Source of the DNA: an uncultured Nostocoides sp.
Lineage (GTDB): Bacteria > Actinomycetota > Actinomycetes > Actinomycetales > Dermatophilaceae
NCBI GenBank assembly: GCA_937907685.1
Contig: CALCXF010000148.1
Span: 1 to 50,902 of the forward strand
DNA: 50,902 nt
Direction of reading: 5' to 3'
Numbering within the stretch: position 1 is the first letter of the stretch; every line of letters begins with the position of its first letter. A program made the translations under genes and the position numbers. Below, one piece after another: positions 24,873-33,725 of this stretch. A model generated the notes under the pieces. That model saw only the letters and a program-made list of their open reading frames with translations, was not told the origin of the DNA and ran no database searches.

Positions 24873-25374
24873 GGGGTCCCTCCTGCGGGTCGTCGGCGTC
24901 ATGGACGGGGATCGGCCGCGGCCCTGCGGCCGCCGCCGCCGGCGTGGGGTCGACCGGCCCCGGTGCGCCCTCGGTCGTCGCGGCGGCGCGGGTGCTCGCG
25001 AGGTCCGCCAGGACGGTCGCGGCCAGGCCGGCGAGATCGGCCAGGCGGGCCAGGGTCTCCGGGCTCAGCGTGCGCACCACGGCCGCGGACCGGCACAGCG
25101 GGCACCAGGCGCAGAAGGGTTCGTGGGCAGGCACGTCGCCCTCGGGGCCTTGAGTCGGGCCGGCTGCCGAGTCGGCCGCCGAGGCGGCCGTCGCGACGGA
25201 GTCGCCGGTGGGCCGGCCCCCCCGACCGTCGGTCGCCGGGGCCTCGGGTCCCGACCCGGGGGGCGCAGGGGTCGCCGGAGCCGCGTCCCCCGTCGAGCGA
25301 CGGAGGCTCTCGAGCAGCCGTGCGGCCTCGTCGGCCACCGAGCCGACCTTCTCGTCCCAGCGGTCAGCGCCCAC
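24865..25374 (-). CDS. DUF5304-type protein with CxxCxxC knuckle
   Basis: A 169-residue Ala/Pro/Gly-rich protein. The N-terminus (DRWDEKVGSVADEAARLLESL) and the central EPFCAWCPLCRSAAVVRTLS block are the conserved parts. C-x2-C-x2-C could bind a metal with another ligand. A helical LSPETLARLADLAGLAATVLADL segment follows, and the tail is disordered. Fits actinobacterial DUF5304, equivalent in position to Rv2183c. GTG 25374 overlaps the ArsA stop by 11 nt (GTGGGCGCTGA). The much longer open frame to 25863 is antisense-like composition within the ArsA gene and is rejected. Function unknown; a partner of the ArsA ATPase is inference. Confidence 0.75.
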   Translation of the reverse strand: MGADRWDEKVGSVADEAARLLESLRRSTGDAAPATPAPPGSGPEAPATDGRGGRPTGDSVATAASAADSAAGPTQGPEGDVPAHEPFCAWCPLCRSAAVVRTLSPETLARLADLAGLAATVLADLASTRAAATTEGAPGPVDPTPAAAAAGPRPIPVHDADDPQEGPRG

Positions 25375-26581
25375 TCGCCCACAGCTCCTCGTCACGCTCG
25401 AACCGCACTCGCAGCTCGCCCCCGCCCACTTCCGCATCCTGGACCACGCATCGGCGCAGGACCGACGGCAGGGTGACGAGGCGCCGCTGCCCCTCCACCT
25501 CGACGACGAGGTCGTCGTCGCGTCGGGAGAGCGCCACCTGGCTCGCGGAGACGAGGGGCAGGGGCAGGGTGAGGAGGAAGTCGGCACCGTCGGCCGCGAC
25601 CCGCATCCGCGGCACGTCGACGTCGGCCATGAGGTCCGGGGCAGCGTCGCCGCTCGTGGCCTCGGCGAGCTCCGCCAGAGCCTGCGCCCCGATGGGCTCA
25701 CCCGAGAGGTAGGGCGCGCGCAGGAGCGGGATGCCGGAGAAGGACTCCCGGACCCGGTCCAGGCCCGCCGCCTGTGCGGTGGTCCAGGCCGACCACCAGG
25801 GATCCTCGTCGCCGACGGGTCCGGGCGGAAGGACACGGTTGACGACGACGGCGTCCACGGCATACCCGTGAAGCGACAGCGAGGTCAGCACCCGGCGGCT
25901 CTCGGCGATGACCACCCGCTCCGGGGTGAGGACCACCCGAACACTCGCTCGAGGTGAGGTCAGCAGCGTCCGCACCTCGACCATGAGCTCCCGCCAGGCC
26001 CGGAGGACGGCGAGGACGTCCGGCCCGGGGGGCGGGACCCCGGTGGCGGCGGTGGCAGCAGGGCGGAGCACGGTGAGCAACCGCCGCTGCGCCGGCAGGA
26101 GCCGGTCGAGGTGCCAGCCGAGCACCTCCGGGAGTCCGAGCAGCCGCAGGGTCTCGGCAGTCGGCGCACAGTCGACGACCACGAGGTCCCAGTCGCCACT
26201 GTCCGCCTGATGGGCCAGGGCCGCCAGCGTGGCCACCTCCTCGGCTCCCGGCAGGGAGGTGAGCTCGTCGGCCACGACCGGGTCCACCCCCATCGCGTCG
26301 AGCGCTCCGAGCAGGTAGTCGCGCACCACCCGCCAGTCGGCCTCGACCGCGGTGTGCGGACCGACGGCGAGGGCGTGCAGACGCGTCTCGACCTCGTGGC
26401 TGTCCCGCCACGTGACGGCCGTGCGCAGGTCGACGTCGAGGGCGTCGCCGAGGCTGTGGGCGGCGTCGGTCGACATGACGAGCGTCCGCAGGCCGGACCG
26501 GGCGGCTCGAACGGCCGTCGCCGCTGCGGTCGTGGTCTTGCCGACGCCGCCCTTGCCGGTGACGAGGACGACTCGGGGCAT
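25364..26581 (-). CDS. ArsA/GET3-family ATPase
   Basis: A 405-residue single-domain ArsA-like ATPase. The deviant Walker A is VTGKGGVGKTTTAAA at residues 7-21, STDAAHSLGDAL is switch I (A-loop), and VVVDCAPTAETLRLL is switch II. A C-terminal beta-rich domain (LPLPLVSASQVALSRRDDDLVVEVEG) resembles the HSP20-like ArsA C-terminal fold. The arsenite-binding cysteine trio is not seen, so arsenic export is unlikely. Rv2184c is the mycobacterial counterpart. It follows the SRPBCC gene by 8 nt and overlaps DUF5304. Possible roles are membrane-protein or lipid-linked targeting; unproven. Confidence 0.88.
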   Translation of the reverse strand: MPRVVLVTGKGGVGKTTTAAATAVRAARSGLRTLVMSTDAAHSLGDALDVDLRTAVTWRDSHEVETRLHALAVGPHTAVEADWRVVRDYLLGALDAMGVDPVVADELTSLPGAEEVATLAALAHQADSGDWDLVVVDCAPTAETLRLLGLPEVLGWHLDRLLPAQRRLLTVLRPAATAATGVPPPGPDVLAVLRAWRELMVEVRTLLTSPRASVRVVLTPERVVIAESRRVLTSLSLHGYAVDAVVVNRVLPPGPVGDEDPWWSAWTTAQAAGLDRVRESFSGIPLLRAPYLSGEPIGAQALAELAEATSGDAAPDLMADVDVPRMRVAADGADFLLTLPLPLVSASQVALSRRDDDLVVEVEGQRRLVTLPSVLRRCVVQDAEVGGGELRVRFERDEELWASGR

Positions 26582-26589
26582 GTCGGCGT

Positions 26590-27033
26590 TCAGCCCTCGA
26601 CGCGCTTCTTGAGCTCGGTCAGGGCCGTGTTGATGATGTGCTTCTCCGCCTTGCGCTTGAGCATGCCGATCATCGGCATGGTGAGGTCGACCTCGAGGTC
26701 GTAGGTCACCGTGGTCCCCGTTGAGCTCCGAGCCAGCGCATACGTCCCGGTCAGACCCTTGAGCAGCGTGGCCCGAACGAGGTGCCAGCTCACGGACCCG
26801 GTGCCGTCCTCGGTGACGTCCCAGTCGTACTCGAGGACGTAGTTGTCCTTGATGGCACCGGCGTCGAGGGTGAACTCCACCTGGTCGGCCCAGCCGTCCC
26901 CGTCCTCACTGAGCACGGTGCACGCCTTGACCTGCTCCGCCCACTCGGGATAGCGCTCGAAGTCGGCGATGACGTCGAGCACCGCGGCGGGCTCGGCGGC
27001 GATCTCGACGGAGGACTGCGTGCGGTCGGCCAT
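26590..27033 (-). CDS. SRPBCC (START-like) lipid/ligand-binding protein
   Basis: A 147-residue helix-grip protein. MADRTQSSVEIAAEPAAVLDVIADFERYPEW is the typical first strand and helix; WADQVEFTLDAGAIKDNYVLEY and the final long helix (MIGMLKRKAEKHIINTALTELKKRVEG) complete the fold. It likely binds a hydrophobic ligand; counterpart of Rv2185c. It leads the five-gene minus-strand operon. The ATG is 7 nt from a TACCCT -10 (27041-27046), hence leaderless. Divergent from the acyl-CoA synthetase, as in M. tuberculosis Rv2185c/fadD15. Confidence 0.9.
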   Translation of the reverse strand: MADRTQSSVEIAAEPAAVLDVIADFERYPEWAEQVKACTVLSEDGDGWADQVEFTLDAGAIKDNYVLEYDWDVTEDGTGSVSWHLVRATLLKGLTGTYALARSSTGTTVTYDLEVDLTMPMIGMLKRKAEKHIINTALTELKKRVEG

Positions 27034-27111
27034 GGCACGGAGGGTACCGCTCCCCCGGCGCCCTACAGTTGAGGTGTCCCACCGCCGCCGAGCCCTCGAA
27101 GGAGCCGGACC

Positions 27112-28902
27112 GTGCACGAGAAGTCCACACCTCTCGTCCTCCCTGCCACGACCGAGGGAAGCCTCGCGGACCTGCCGCTGCGGTGGGCGAGTGCCGAGCC
27201 GGGCCGGGTGTCCTTCTCCGTGCGTTCCGCCGACGGCTGGACCGACGTCACCGCCGCCACGTTCGCCGCGGACGTCTCGGCCCTCGCCAAGGGGCTCATC
27301 GCGGCCGGTGTCCAGCAGGGCGACGCCGTCGGCATCATGAGCCGAACGCGGTACGAGTGGACCGTCGCCGACTTCGCCCTGTGGTCGGCCGGCGCGGTCC
27401 CCGTGCCCATCTACGAGACCTCGTCCGCTGAGCAGGTGGAGTGGATCCTCGCCGACTCCGGTGCGGTGGGTGTGCTCGTCGAGACCGCCGCGCACCTCGC
27501 CTCCGTCGAGGAGGGCCGGTCGCGCCTGGAGCGGCTGCGCCACGTGTGGGTCATCGACCACGGGGACATCGACTCCCTCAGCGGCGACAGCGGCACGGTG
27601 GATGATGCCGAGCTGGCCGCCCGGGGGGCGGGTCTCGACCGGAACACCTTGGCCACGGTGATCTACACCTCCGGGACGACCGGGCGCCCCAAGGGCGTCG
27701 AGCTGACCCACGGCAACTTCCTCACCCTCGCCGAGAACGCGGCCCAGGAGCTGGCCGACGTCGTCGCCTCCGCCGGGGCCTCCACGCTTCTGTTCCTCCC
27801 GTTGGCCCACGTCTTCGCCCGCTTCATCGAGGTCCTTGCGGTGACCGCCGGTGTCCGCATGGGCCACTCCTCGGACCTCAAGGGGCTGCTGGACGACTTC
27901 GCGGCCTTCCAGCCGACCTTCATCCTCGCCGTGCCGCGGGTCTTCGAGAAGATCTACAACTCGGCCGAGCAGAAGGCGGAGGCCGGTGGCAAGGGGAGGA
28001 TCTTCGCCGGGGCCGCCGCTACCGCCGTCGCCTGGTCCGAGGCCAGGGATGCCGGGACGGTTCCGCTCGGCCTGCGGGTGCGGCACGCGCTCTTCGACCG
28101 CCTCGTCTACGCCAGGCTGCGCGAGGCCATGGGCGGCAAGGTGCAGTACGCGGTGTCGGGGGGCGCCCCTCTCGGCACCCGCCTGGGGCACTTCTTCCGT
28201 GGCATCGGCGTGACGATTCTCGAGGGGTACGGGCTGACGGAGACCACCGCGCCCGCCACCGTCAACCGGCCGGGCGCCATGCGCATCGGCTCCGTCGGCC
28301 TGCCCCTGCCGGGCGTCGACGTGCGGGTCGCCGACGACGGCGAGGTGTGCCTGCGCGGCGTCAACGTCTTCCGGGGCTACCGCGGGAACGCCACCGCAAC
28401 CGCCGAGTCCATCCGCGAGGGCTGGTTCCGTACCGGCGACCTCGGCGAGCTCGACGCCGACGGGTTCCTGCGGATCACGGGCCGCAAGAAGGAGATCCTC
28501 GTGACCGCGGGGGGCAAGAACGTCGCTCCCGCAGTGCTGGAGGACCGCCTACGGTCCCATCCTCTCGTCAGCCAGTGCATCGTCGTCGGCGACGGGAAGC
28601 CGTACATCGCCGCCCTCGTCACCCTCGACGAGGAGATGTACCCGTCGTGGGCCGCCAACCACGGGCTCGACGGCGTCGCCTTCGCGGCCGCCCGCACCGA
28701 CGAACGCGTGGTCGGTGAGATCCAGAGTGCGGTCGACGAGGCCAACACCGCGGTCTCCAAGGCCGAGTCGATCCGCAAGTTCGCCCTGCTCGAGGGTGAC
28801 TTCACCGAGGAGTCCGGCCACCTCACCCCGTCCCTGAAGCTCAAGCGCAACGTCGTCATGCGCGACTTCGAGGACGAGGTCGACGCGCTCTACGGTGGCT
28901 GA
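27112..28902 (+). CDS. Long-chain fatty-acid-CoA ligase (AMP-forming)
   Basis: A 596-residue adenylate-forming enzyme activating fatty acids via acyl-AMP to acyl-CoA. Motifs are VIYTSGTTGRPKGVELTHGN (P-loop), LFLPLAHVFARF, GYGLTETTAP, GWFRTGDLGELDADGFLRITGRKKEILVTAGGKN with catalytic lysines, and an LKLKRNVVMRDFEDEVDALY C-terminus typical of FadD15/FACL-type enzymes. The GTG is preceded by GAAGGAG, and TACAGT at 27064-27069 is the likely -10 (leader ~40 nt). Its stop overlaps the next gene by GTGGCTGA. Confidence 0.94.
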   Translation: MHEKSTPLVLPATTEGSLADLPLRWASAEPGRVSFSVRSADGWTDVTAATFAADVSALAKGLIAAGVQQGDAVGIMSRTRYEWTVADFALWSAGAVPVPIYETSSAEQVEWILADSGAVGVLVETAAHLASVEEGRSRLERLRHVWVIDHGDIDSLSGDSGTVDDAELAARGAGLDRNTLATVIYTSGTTGRPKGVELTHGNFLTLAENAAQELADVVASAGASTLLFLPLAHVFARFIEVLAVTAGVRMGHSSDLKGLLDDFAAFQPTFILAVPRVFEKIYNSAEQKAEAGGKGRIFAGAAATAVAWSEARDAGTVPLGLRVRHALFDRLVYARLREAMGGKVQYAVSGGAPLGTRLGHFFRGIGVTILEGYGLTETTAPATVNRPGAMRIGSVGLPLPGVDVRVADDGEVCLRGVNVFRGYRGNATATAESIREGWFRTGDLGELDADGFLRITGRKKEILVTAGGKNVAPAVLEDRLRSHPLVSQCIVVGDGKPYIAALVTLDEEMYPSWAANHGLDGVAFAAARTDERVVGEIQSAVDEANTAVSKAESIRKFALLEGDFTEESGHLTPSLKLKRNVVMRDFEDEVDALYGG

Positions 28903-30307
28903 CGCCGCCCCAGGACGCGCGGCGGCGCCCGCCGCGGCGCCGCCCGTCGGGCCGTCGGTGAGGCGCAGGACGACCTCGATCGCGGCAGTCGTCCTCGGTG
29001 CCGCGTGGCTCGCCTGGTTCGCGGCCCTCCAGTGGAGTGTCGTGCGGTTCGAGGTGCCGATCGTCCTCACGCTGACCACCTGCACGGCACTCCTCGTGTG
29101 GTGGCTGGCGCGGCGGCTCCGCATCGACGTGCCCCGGTGGGTCCCGCCCGCCGTGGTCGTCGCCTCGGTCGCCATCACGCTCACCGTGCCGCTGTTCAGC
29201 TATCTGCGCGGCGGGTGGCTCACTGCCGCGCTCGCAGTGCTGACGACCGGCGGCCTCGGCTGCGCCGCGCTGCTCGCGCGACCAGGACGCACGGCGGCCG
29301 TGGCGGCATACGTGCTCGCGCTGCTCACGCACTCCGTCATGGCCGTCCTCACGATCCTCGGTGACCGGGCGCCGAGGATCGACGTGTGGGTGCTCCTCCA
29401 GCAGGGAGCGGACGCGCTCGGGCGCGGAGAGAACCTCTACACGCAGCAGTGGGCCGGCTCGCCGGGCGTGCAGGACCAGTTCACCTACCTGCCGTGGATG
29501 GCGGTGACGACGGCGCCCGGCCGGTGGCTGGCTGGGGACGTGCGGTGGGCGGTGCTCGTCTGGTCACTCGTGCTCTATGCCGGGTTGTGGGCTCTCGCGC
29601 ACGGACGCGCCGAGCGTGCCGCTGCGGTGACGGCGGTGCTCGTCCTCGCTCCGGGCACCCTGACCCAGGTCGACCAGGCGTGGACCGAGCCGGTGCTGGC
29701 CGCCGCGCTCGTGTGGTGGGCGGTGCTCGTGCGGCGTGGCCACGCGTGGTGGGCAGTGCTCCCGCTTGCCATGGCGTGCGCGAGCAAGCAACACCTGGTG
29801 CTCCTCGCTCCGGTGCTCCTCGTCTGGCGCCCGTTCGGGGTGCGCCGGACCCTTGCGAGCGGAGGGCTCGCCGCCGTCCTCGTCCTCCCGTGGGTGCTCG
29901 CCGACCCGGCGGCGTTCGTCGACGACACGGTGACGACCCTGCTCACGTTCCACCCCATCCGCTTCGCGAACACCTGGTACCTCTACGCCCTCAACGAGCA
30001 CGGGGTGACCCTGCCCTTCGCGGTGACCGGCGCGGCGATGCTCGGAGCCGTCACCGGCATCGCGTATGCCGTGTGGCGCCGTCAGCCCGACACCGCCGAG
30101 CTGCTGAGGTGGCTGGCGCTCGCTCTCGCCGTCGTGAACCTCGTCAACAAGCAGGCCTTCTACAACCAGTTCTGGCTCGTCGCGGCGCTCGTCGCCGCCT
30201 CGCTGGCCCTTCCGCAGCGTGGGTCGGCGAACGACGGGCGGCTCCTGCAGGGCAGCACACGGATCAACCGGCGAGGTCCTCCAGGCGTGCCCGCCAGTCC
30301 CGAGTGA
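28895..30307 (+). CDS. GT87/DUF2029-like polytopic glycosyltransferase
   Basis: A 470-residue integral membrane protein with roughly ten or more helices. After an Ala/Pro-rich tail and two helices, DVWVLLQQGADALGRGENLYTQQ followed by FTYLPWMA resembles the D...Y...G.N.Y......YLP acceptor/donor loop of polyprenyl-phosphate mannosyltransferases (GT87, e.g. actinobacterial PimE/MptA relatives). ACASKQHLVLLAPVLLVWRP and NLVNKQAFYNQFWL are further conserved-looking loops. It would use a lipid-linked sugar in envelope glycan synthesis; the specific product is unknown. The start overlaps the acyl-CoA ligase stop. The 3' end overlaps the convergent lipoprotein gene by 44 nt. Confidence 0.75.
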   Translation: MADAAPGRAAAPAAAPPVGPSVRRRTTSIAAVVLGAAWLAWFAALQWSVVRFEVPIVLTLTTCTALLVWWLARRLRIDVPRWVPPAVVVASVAITLTVPLFSYLRGGWLTAALAVLTTGGLGCAALLARPGRTAAVAAYVLALLTHSVMAVLTILGDRAPRIDVWVLLQQGADALGRGENLYTQQWAGSPGVQDQFTYLPWMAVTTAPGRWLAGDVRWAVLVWSLVLYAGLWALAHGRAERAAAVTAVLVLAPGTLTQVDQAWTEPVLAAALVWWAVLVRRGHAWWAVLPLAMACASKQHLVLLAPVLLVWRPFGVRRTLASGGLAAVLVLPWVLADPAAFVDDTVTTLLTFHPIRFANTWYLYALNEHGVTLPFAVTGAAMLGAVTGIAYAVWRRQPDTAELLRWLALALAVVNLVNKQAFYNQFWLVAALVAASLALPQRGSANDGRLLQGSTRINRRGPPGVPASPE

Positions 30308-31574
30308 GATCCGCTCGCGTCGTCCGCAGCTCGCTCCCCAGGGCCCGGTCAGTCGCGGCCTCCGCCTGGGCGTCGGTGCCCGTCGACGACGAGGCCACGA
30401 TCAGCCGGCGGACGGCATCCTCCCCATGGCGCTGCACGAGCAGCTCGACCGCCTGCCAGGCGGCAAGGTAGGGGACCTCGATGTCCGACGTCGACGGGTC
30501 CAGCTCGCCTGCCGTGGGCAGCTGCACCGGTCCCCGCCCGGCCCTGACCTCTTCGAGCAGCGGTTCGAGGAGCCGTCCCGGCGGGACGTCGGAGCGCGTG
30601 TACCCGACGTGGTCGGCGTATCCCTCGGCGAGCCAGAGTGCGGCACCCCCCGGCACGCTGCCTCGCACGGCCACGTGCACGAGCTCATGGGTGAGCACGA
30701 CGTCGCGTCCCGCCGGCGTCAGGCGGGCATAGGCGGTCGGGTCGAGGACGATCCGGTCGCCGGTGGCCCTGCCGTCGGGTCCGGTCGGGCCCTCGGTGGT
30801 CGCGGCCACACCGCTGTGCCCTGCCCCGGCGGGGCGGCCGAGAAGGGTGTGCGCCTCGGTCGGGGTGCCGGGCGCGAGGACGAGGACGGTGCGGGGGGCC
30901 CGGTCCCAGCCGGTCACCAGGGCTGGCAGGGCGCGGTCGACGACGGCGGCGTGCTCCTCGAGCCGCGACTCCGGTACGGTGCCCGCCACCACGGCATGGG
31001 GCGTGCGGACCACCCGGAGGCCGGGCATGGCGAGCCACGGCGGCGCCGGCGCAGTGCCGACCGGTCCCTCTGCGGCGACGGCCCAGGCGCCGCCGGAGCG
31101 GACGAGGTCGTACGCCACCCTGGTGGTGCGGTCCGCGGTGTCGAGGTGGTCGACGCGGTACCGGACCTCGACCTCCGCCCGCACCGACGGCCTGTCGGGG
31201 TCCGGCGTGGTCGTCACTGCCCCGTGTGTGAACCGGGCCAGCCGCAGCGACCGCGCGGCCCGATAGGCGGCGAGCTGTCGCTCGCCCGGCCCGGTCGAAC
31301 GGTCGGCCACCGTGGCGGCGAAGCCGGCCTCGTCCCCCGCGACCAGGGCCTGGGCGCGCCGCTGCAACAGGTCGGCCACCTCGGTCCGCGTCGGCGTCGA
31401 CACCGACGTCGTGGATCGGGCGGTGGAGGTCGGCGCCGCAGCAGATCTCGTGTCGACCAGCGGGCCGGAGCTGCACGCACCCGCCGCCACGAGGACACCG
31501 ATCACGAGCGCGGCCGACAGCGCGGGTCGTCCGCGTCGGCAGAGGAGTGATCCGGAGAACGACTGGCCGTGCAC
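30264..31574 (-). CDS. Lipoprotein with NTF2-like domain and HExxH metallopeptidase domain
   Basis: A 436-residue exported lipoprotein. The signal ends in a lipobox VAAGACSS (Cys near residue 34), followed by a Ser/Thr linker. Residues ~60-165 resemble an NTF2/SnoaL-like fold (DLLQRRAQALVAGDEAGFAATV). The C-terminal half is a gluzincin: DVVLTHELVHVAVRG supplies HELVH, and WLAEGYADHVGYT supplies the downstream Glu. It would act on the outer face of the membrane; the substrate is unknown. GTG 31574 follows TACGAT (31581-31586, minus strand) by 6 nt, so leaderless. The domain pairing is common in actinobacterial hypothetical lipoproteins. Confidence 0.82.
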   Translation of the reverse strand: MHGQSFSGSLLCRRGRPALSAALVIGVLVAAGACSSGPLVDTRSAAAPTSTARSTTSVSTPTRTEVADLLQRRAQALVAGDEAGFAATVADRSTGPGERQLAAYRAARSLRLARFTHGAVTTTPDPDRPSVRAEVEVRYRVDHLDTADRTTRVAYDLVRSGGAWAVAAEGPVGTAPAPPWLAMPGLRVVRTPHAVVAGTVPESRLEEHAAVVDRALPALVTGWDRAPRTVLVLAPGTPTEAHTLLGRPAGAGHSGVAATTEGPTGPDGRATGDRIVLDPTAYARLTPAGRDVVLTHELVHVAVRGSVPGGAALWLAEGYADHVGYTRSDVPPGRLLEPLLEEVRAGRGPVQLPTAGELDPSTSDIEVPYLAAWQAVELLVQRHGEDAVRRLIVASSSTGTDAQAEAATDRALGSELRTTRADLTRDWRARLEDLAG

Positions 31575-31593
31575 CGGCCCATCGTAGGAAGGC

Positions 31594-31869
31594 TCACCCG
31601 ACGGCGCGGCCCTCCTCCCCGCGCACGGGGGCGGGCGCACCGGCTGACTCGCGGACCGCCCTGGCCCCTGCTGCGGTCTCGGGGTCGACGAGGCCGGCCT
31701 GCACGAGGAGCGTGACGGCGGCCCGCTCCTCGGGGTCGAGGACGTGGTCGAGGCGCACCGACGGCGCGGTGAGGTCGAGCAGGACGGGAACCATGCAGTC
31801 ACCGCAGTGCAGCTCGCGCACCGGGCACGTCCTGCACTCGACGGTCAACGTCGTGTCGTGGGCGGTCAT
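31594..31869 (-). CDS. Small cysteine-motif protein
   Basis: A 91-residue protein of unknown function. The start (TLTVECRTCPVRELHCGDCMVPVLL) contains CxxC and CxxC pairs nine residues apart, a probable zinc or redox site. A helical part (LDPEERAAVTLLVQAGLVDPETA) and a disordered tail follow. The motif and length recur in actinobacteria near the DEDD exonuclease gene. AGGGGTG precedes the ATG, and TACCGT around 31901-31906 is a possible -10. It ends 19 nt before the lipoprotein start region on the same strand but the lipoprotein has its own promoter. Confidence 0.75.
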   Translation of the reverse strand: MTAHDTTLTVECRTCPVRELHCGDCMVPVLLDLTAPSVRLDHVLDPEERAAVTLLVQAGLVDPETAAGARAVRESAGAPAPVRGEEGRAVG

Positions 31870-31985
31870 CGGTCACACCCCTTCCAGGTGGTCTGCGACC
31901 ACGGTATGGCCCGCCACCGACAGGCCCACGGTCACCGCCCGCGCGCCTTCCCGAGGGTGTCGGTGCGCACGCCTACGGTCGCCGC

Positions 31986-33704
31986 ATGACGATGGTCCAG
32001 GGCACGTTCGACGACCTGGGGACTCCCCTGTCGAGCGTGACCTTCGTCGTCGTCGACCTCGAGACCACGGGCGGCAGCCCGGTCGAGTGCGGCATCACCG
32101 AGATCGGTGCCGTCAAGGTGAGGGGCGGGGAGGTGGTCGGTGAGTTCCAGACGCTCGTCAACCCGGGAGGGCCGATCCCGGCATTCATCTCCGTGCTCAC
32201 CGGCATCACCGACGCCATGGTCTCCGGCGCCCCACGGATCGAGGCGGCACTGCCGGCCTTTCTCGAGTTCGCCACCGGCTCCGTGCTCGTCGCCCACAAC
32301 GCGGGCTTCGACATCTCCTTCCTCAAGGCCGCCGCCCGCCGCACCGAACACGAGTGGCCGGGCTACCCCGTCCTCGACACGGTGCACCTGGCCCGCCAGC
32401 TCGTGCACCGCGACGAGGTGCCGAACCACCGCCTCGCCTCCCTGGCACGGCTCTTCCGGGCGACGACCACCCCCGACCACCGGGCCCTCCACGACGCCCG
32501 GGCGACCGTCGACGTGCTCCACGGCCTCCTCGAGCGCGTCGGGTCCCTCCGTGTGCACTCCCTCGAGGAGCTCCTCGACTACACGGCCCGGGTCTCCCCT
32601 GCGCGCCGTCGCAAGCGCCACCTCGCCGACGACCTGCCGGACGCCCCGGGCGTCTACCTCTTCAAGGACGGCCGCGGCAGGGTCCTCTACATCGGCACCT
32701 CGGTCTCCATCCGCACCCGCGTCCGGTCCTACTTCACCGCGTCGGAGCACCGCCGACGCATGGGCGAGATGGTCCGCATCGCGGAGTCGGTGAGTCCCAT
32801 CGTCTGCGCGACGACCCTCGAGGCAGAGGTGCGCGAGCTGCGCCTCATCGCCGAGCACAAGCCTCACTACAACCGCCGGTCACGGCATCCGGAGCGGGCG
32901 CTGTGGGTCAAGCTCACCGTCGAGCCGTTCCCCCGGCTCTCCATCGTCCGCGCCGTCGTCGACGACGGGGCGCGGTATGCCGGCCCGTTCGGCTCCCGCT
33001 CCGCGGCCGAGGCTGCCGTCGCCGCGGTCCACGAGGTGCTGCCGCTGCGCCAGTGCCTCGAGCGGCTGACCCCCAGCCGACCGCGCTCCGCGTGCGTGCT
33101 CGCCGAGATGGGCAGGTGCGGGGCGCCCTGCACGGGTGCACAGTCCGTCGCCGAGTACGCCGTGGTGGCCGATCGGGCCGTCGAGCTCCTGGCCGGAGAG
33201 ACGCGGGACCTGCTCGCCGCGCTCCGCCGGCGGATGGCCGATCTCGCTGCCGGGGAGCGCTTCGAGGACGCCCAGGTGGTCCGCGAGCGGTTCGTCGCCC
33301 TCGTGCGCGGCACGTCGCGGTCCCAGCGCCTCGACCCCCTCGCGCGCATCGGCGAGCTGGTCGCCGCCCGGCGGTCCGTGGTGGGCGGCTGGGAGGTCGT
33401 CTGCGTGCGCCACGGGCGGCTCGCAGGCACCACGAGCTCGCCCCGCGGAGCCGATCCCATGCCGTACATCGCTGCGCTGCGCGCCAGCGCGGAGGTCGTC
33501 GCACCCCCGGTCGCGCCGTCGACGGCGGCGACGCCGGAGGAGAGCGAGAAGGTCCTCCGCTGGCTCGAGTCTCCCGGCGTCCGCATCGTCGACGTCGACG
33601 GTGCCTGGACCTGCCCGGTGGGTGGTGCCGCGCCGGTCCGGGCGGAGCTCGAGCCGCTCGAGACGGCTCGCCGCGAGGTCTCCGGCTTCGCGGCGGTGCA
33701 CTGA
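31986..33704 (+). CDS. DEDD exonuclease fused to GIY-YIG/UvrC-like domain
   Basis: A 572-residue two-domain nuclease; counterpart of Rv2191. The N-terminal DnaQ-type 3'-5' exonuclease has FVVVDLETTGG (DE), LVAHNAGFDISFL (D) and DHRALHDARATVDVL (H..D). From ~residue 215, DAPGVYLFKDGRGRVLYIGTSVSIRTRVRSYF is a GIY-YIG module as in UvrC, followed by UvrC-like RQCLERLTPSRPR and GRCGAPCTG and a helical UVR-like region. The UvrC RNase H half is absent. Presumed DNA repair; the exact reaction is unknown. TACGGT (31974-31979) is 6 nt from the ATG: leaderless. Confidence 0.92.
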   Translation: MTMVQGTFDDLGTPLSSVTFVVVDLETTGGSPVECGITEIGAVKVRGGEVVGEFQTLVNPGGPIPAFISVLTGITDAMVSGAPRIEAALPAFLEFATGSVLVAHNAGFDISFLKAAARRTEHEWPGYPVLDTVHLARQLVHRDEVPNHRLASLARLFRATTTPDHRALHDARATVDVLHGLLERVGSLRVHSLEELLDYTARVSPARRRKRHLADDLPDAPGVYLFKDGRGRVLYIGTSVSIRTRVRSYFTASEHRRRMGEMVRIAESVSPIVCATTLEAEVRELRLIAEHKPHYNRRSRHPERALWVKLTVEPFPRLSIVRAVVDDGARYAGPFGSRSAAEAAVAAVHEVLPLRQCLERLTPSRPRSACVLAEMGRCGAPCTGAQSVAEYAVVADRAVELLAGETRDLLAALRRRMADLAAGERFEDAQVVRERFVALVRGTSRSQRLDPLARIGELVAARRSVVGGWEVVCVRHGRLAGTTSSPRGADPMPYIAALRASAEVVAPPVAPSTAATPEESEKVLRWLESPGVRIVDVDGAWTCPVGGAAPVRAELEPLETARREVSGFAAVH

Positions 33705-33725
33705 CATCGCAACTAGTCTGGGCCG

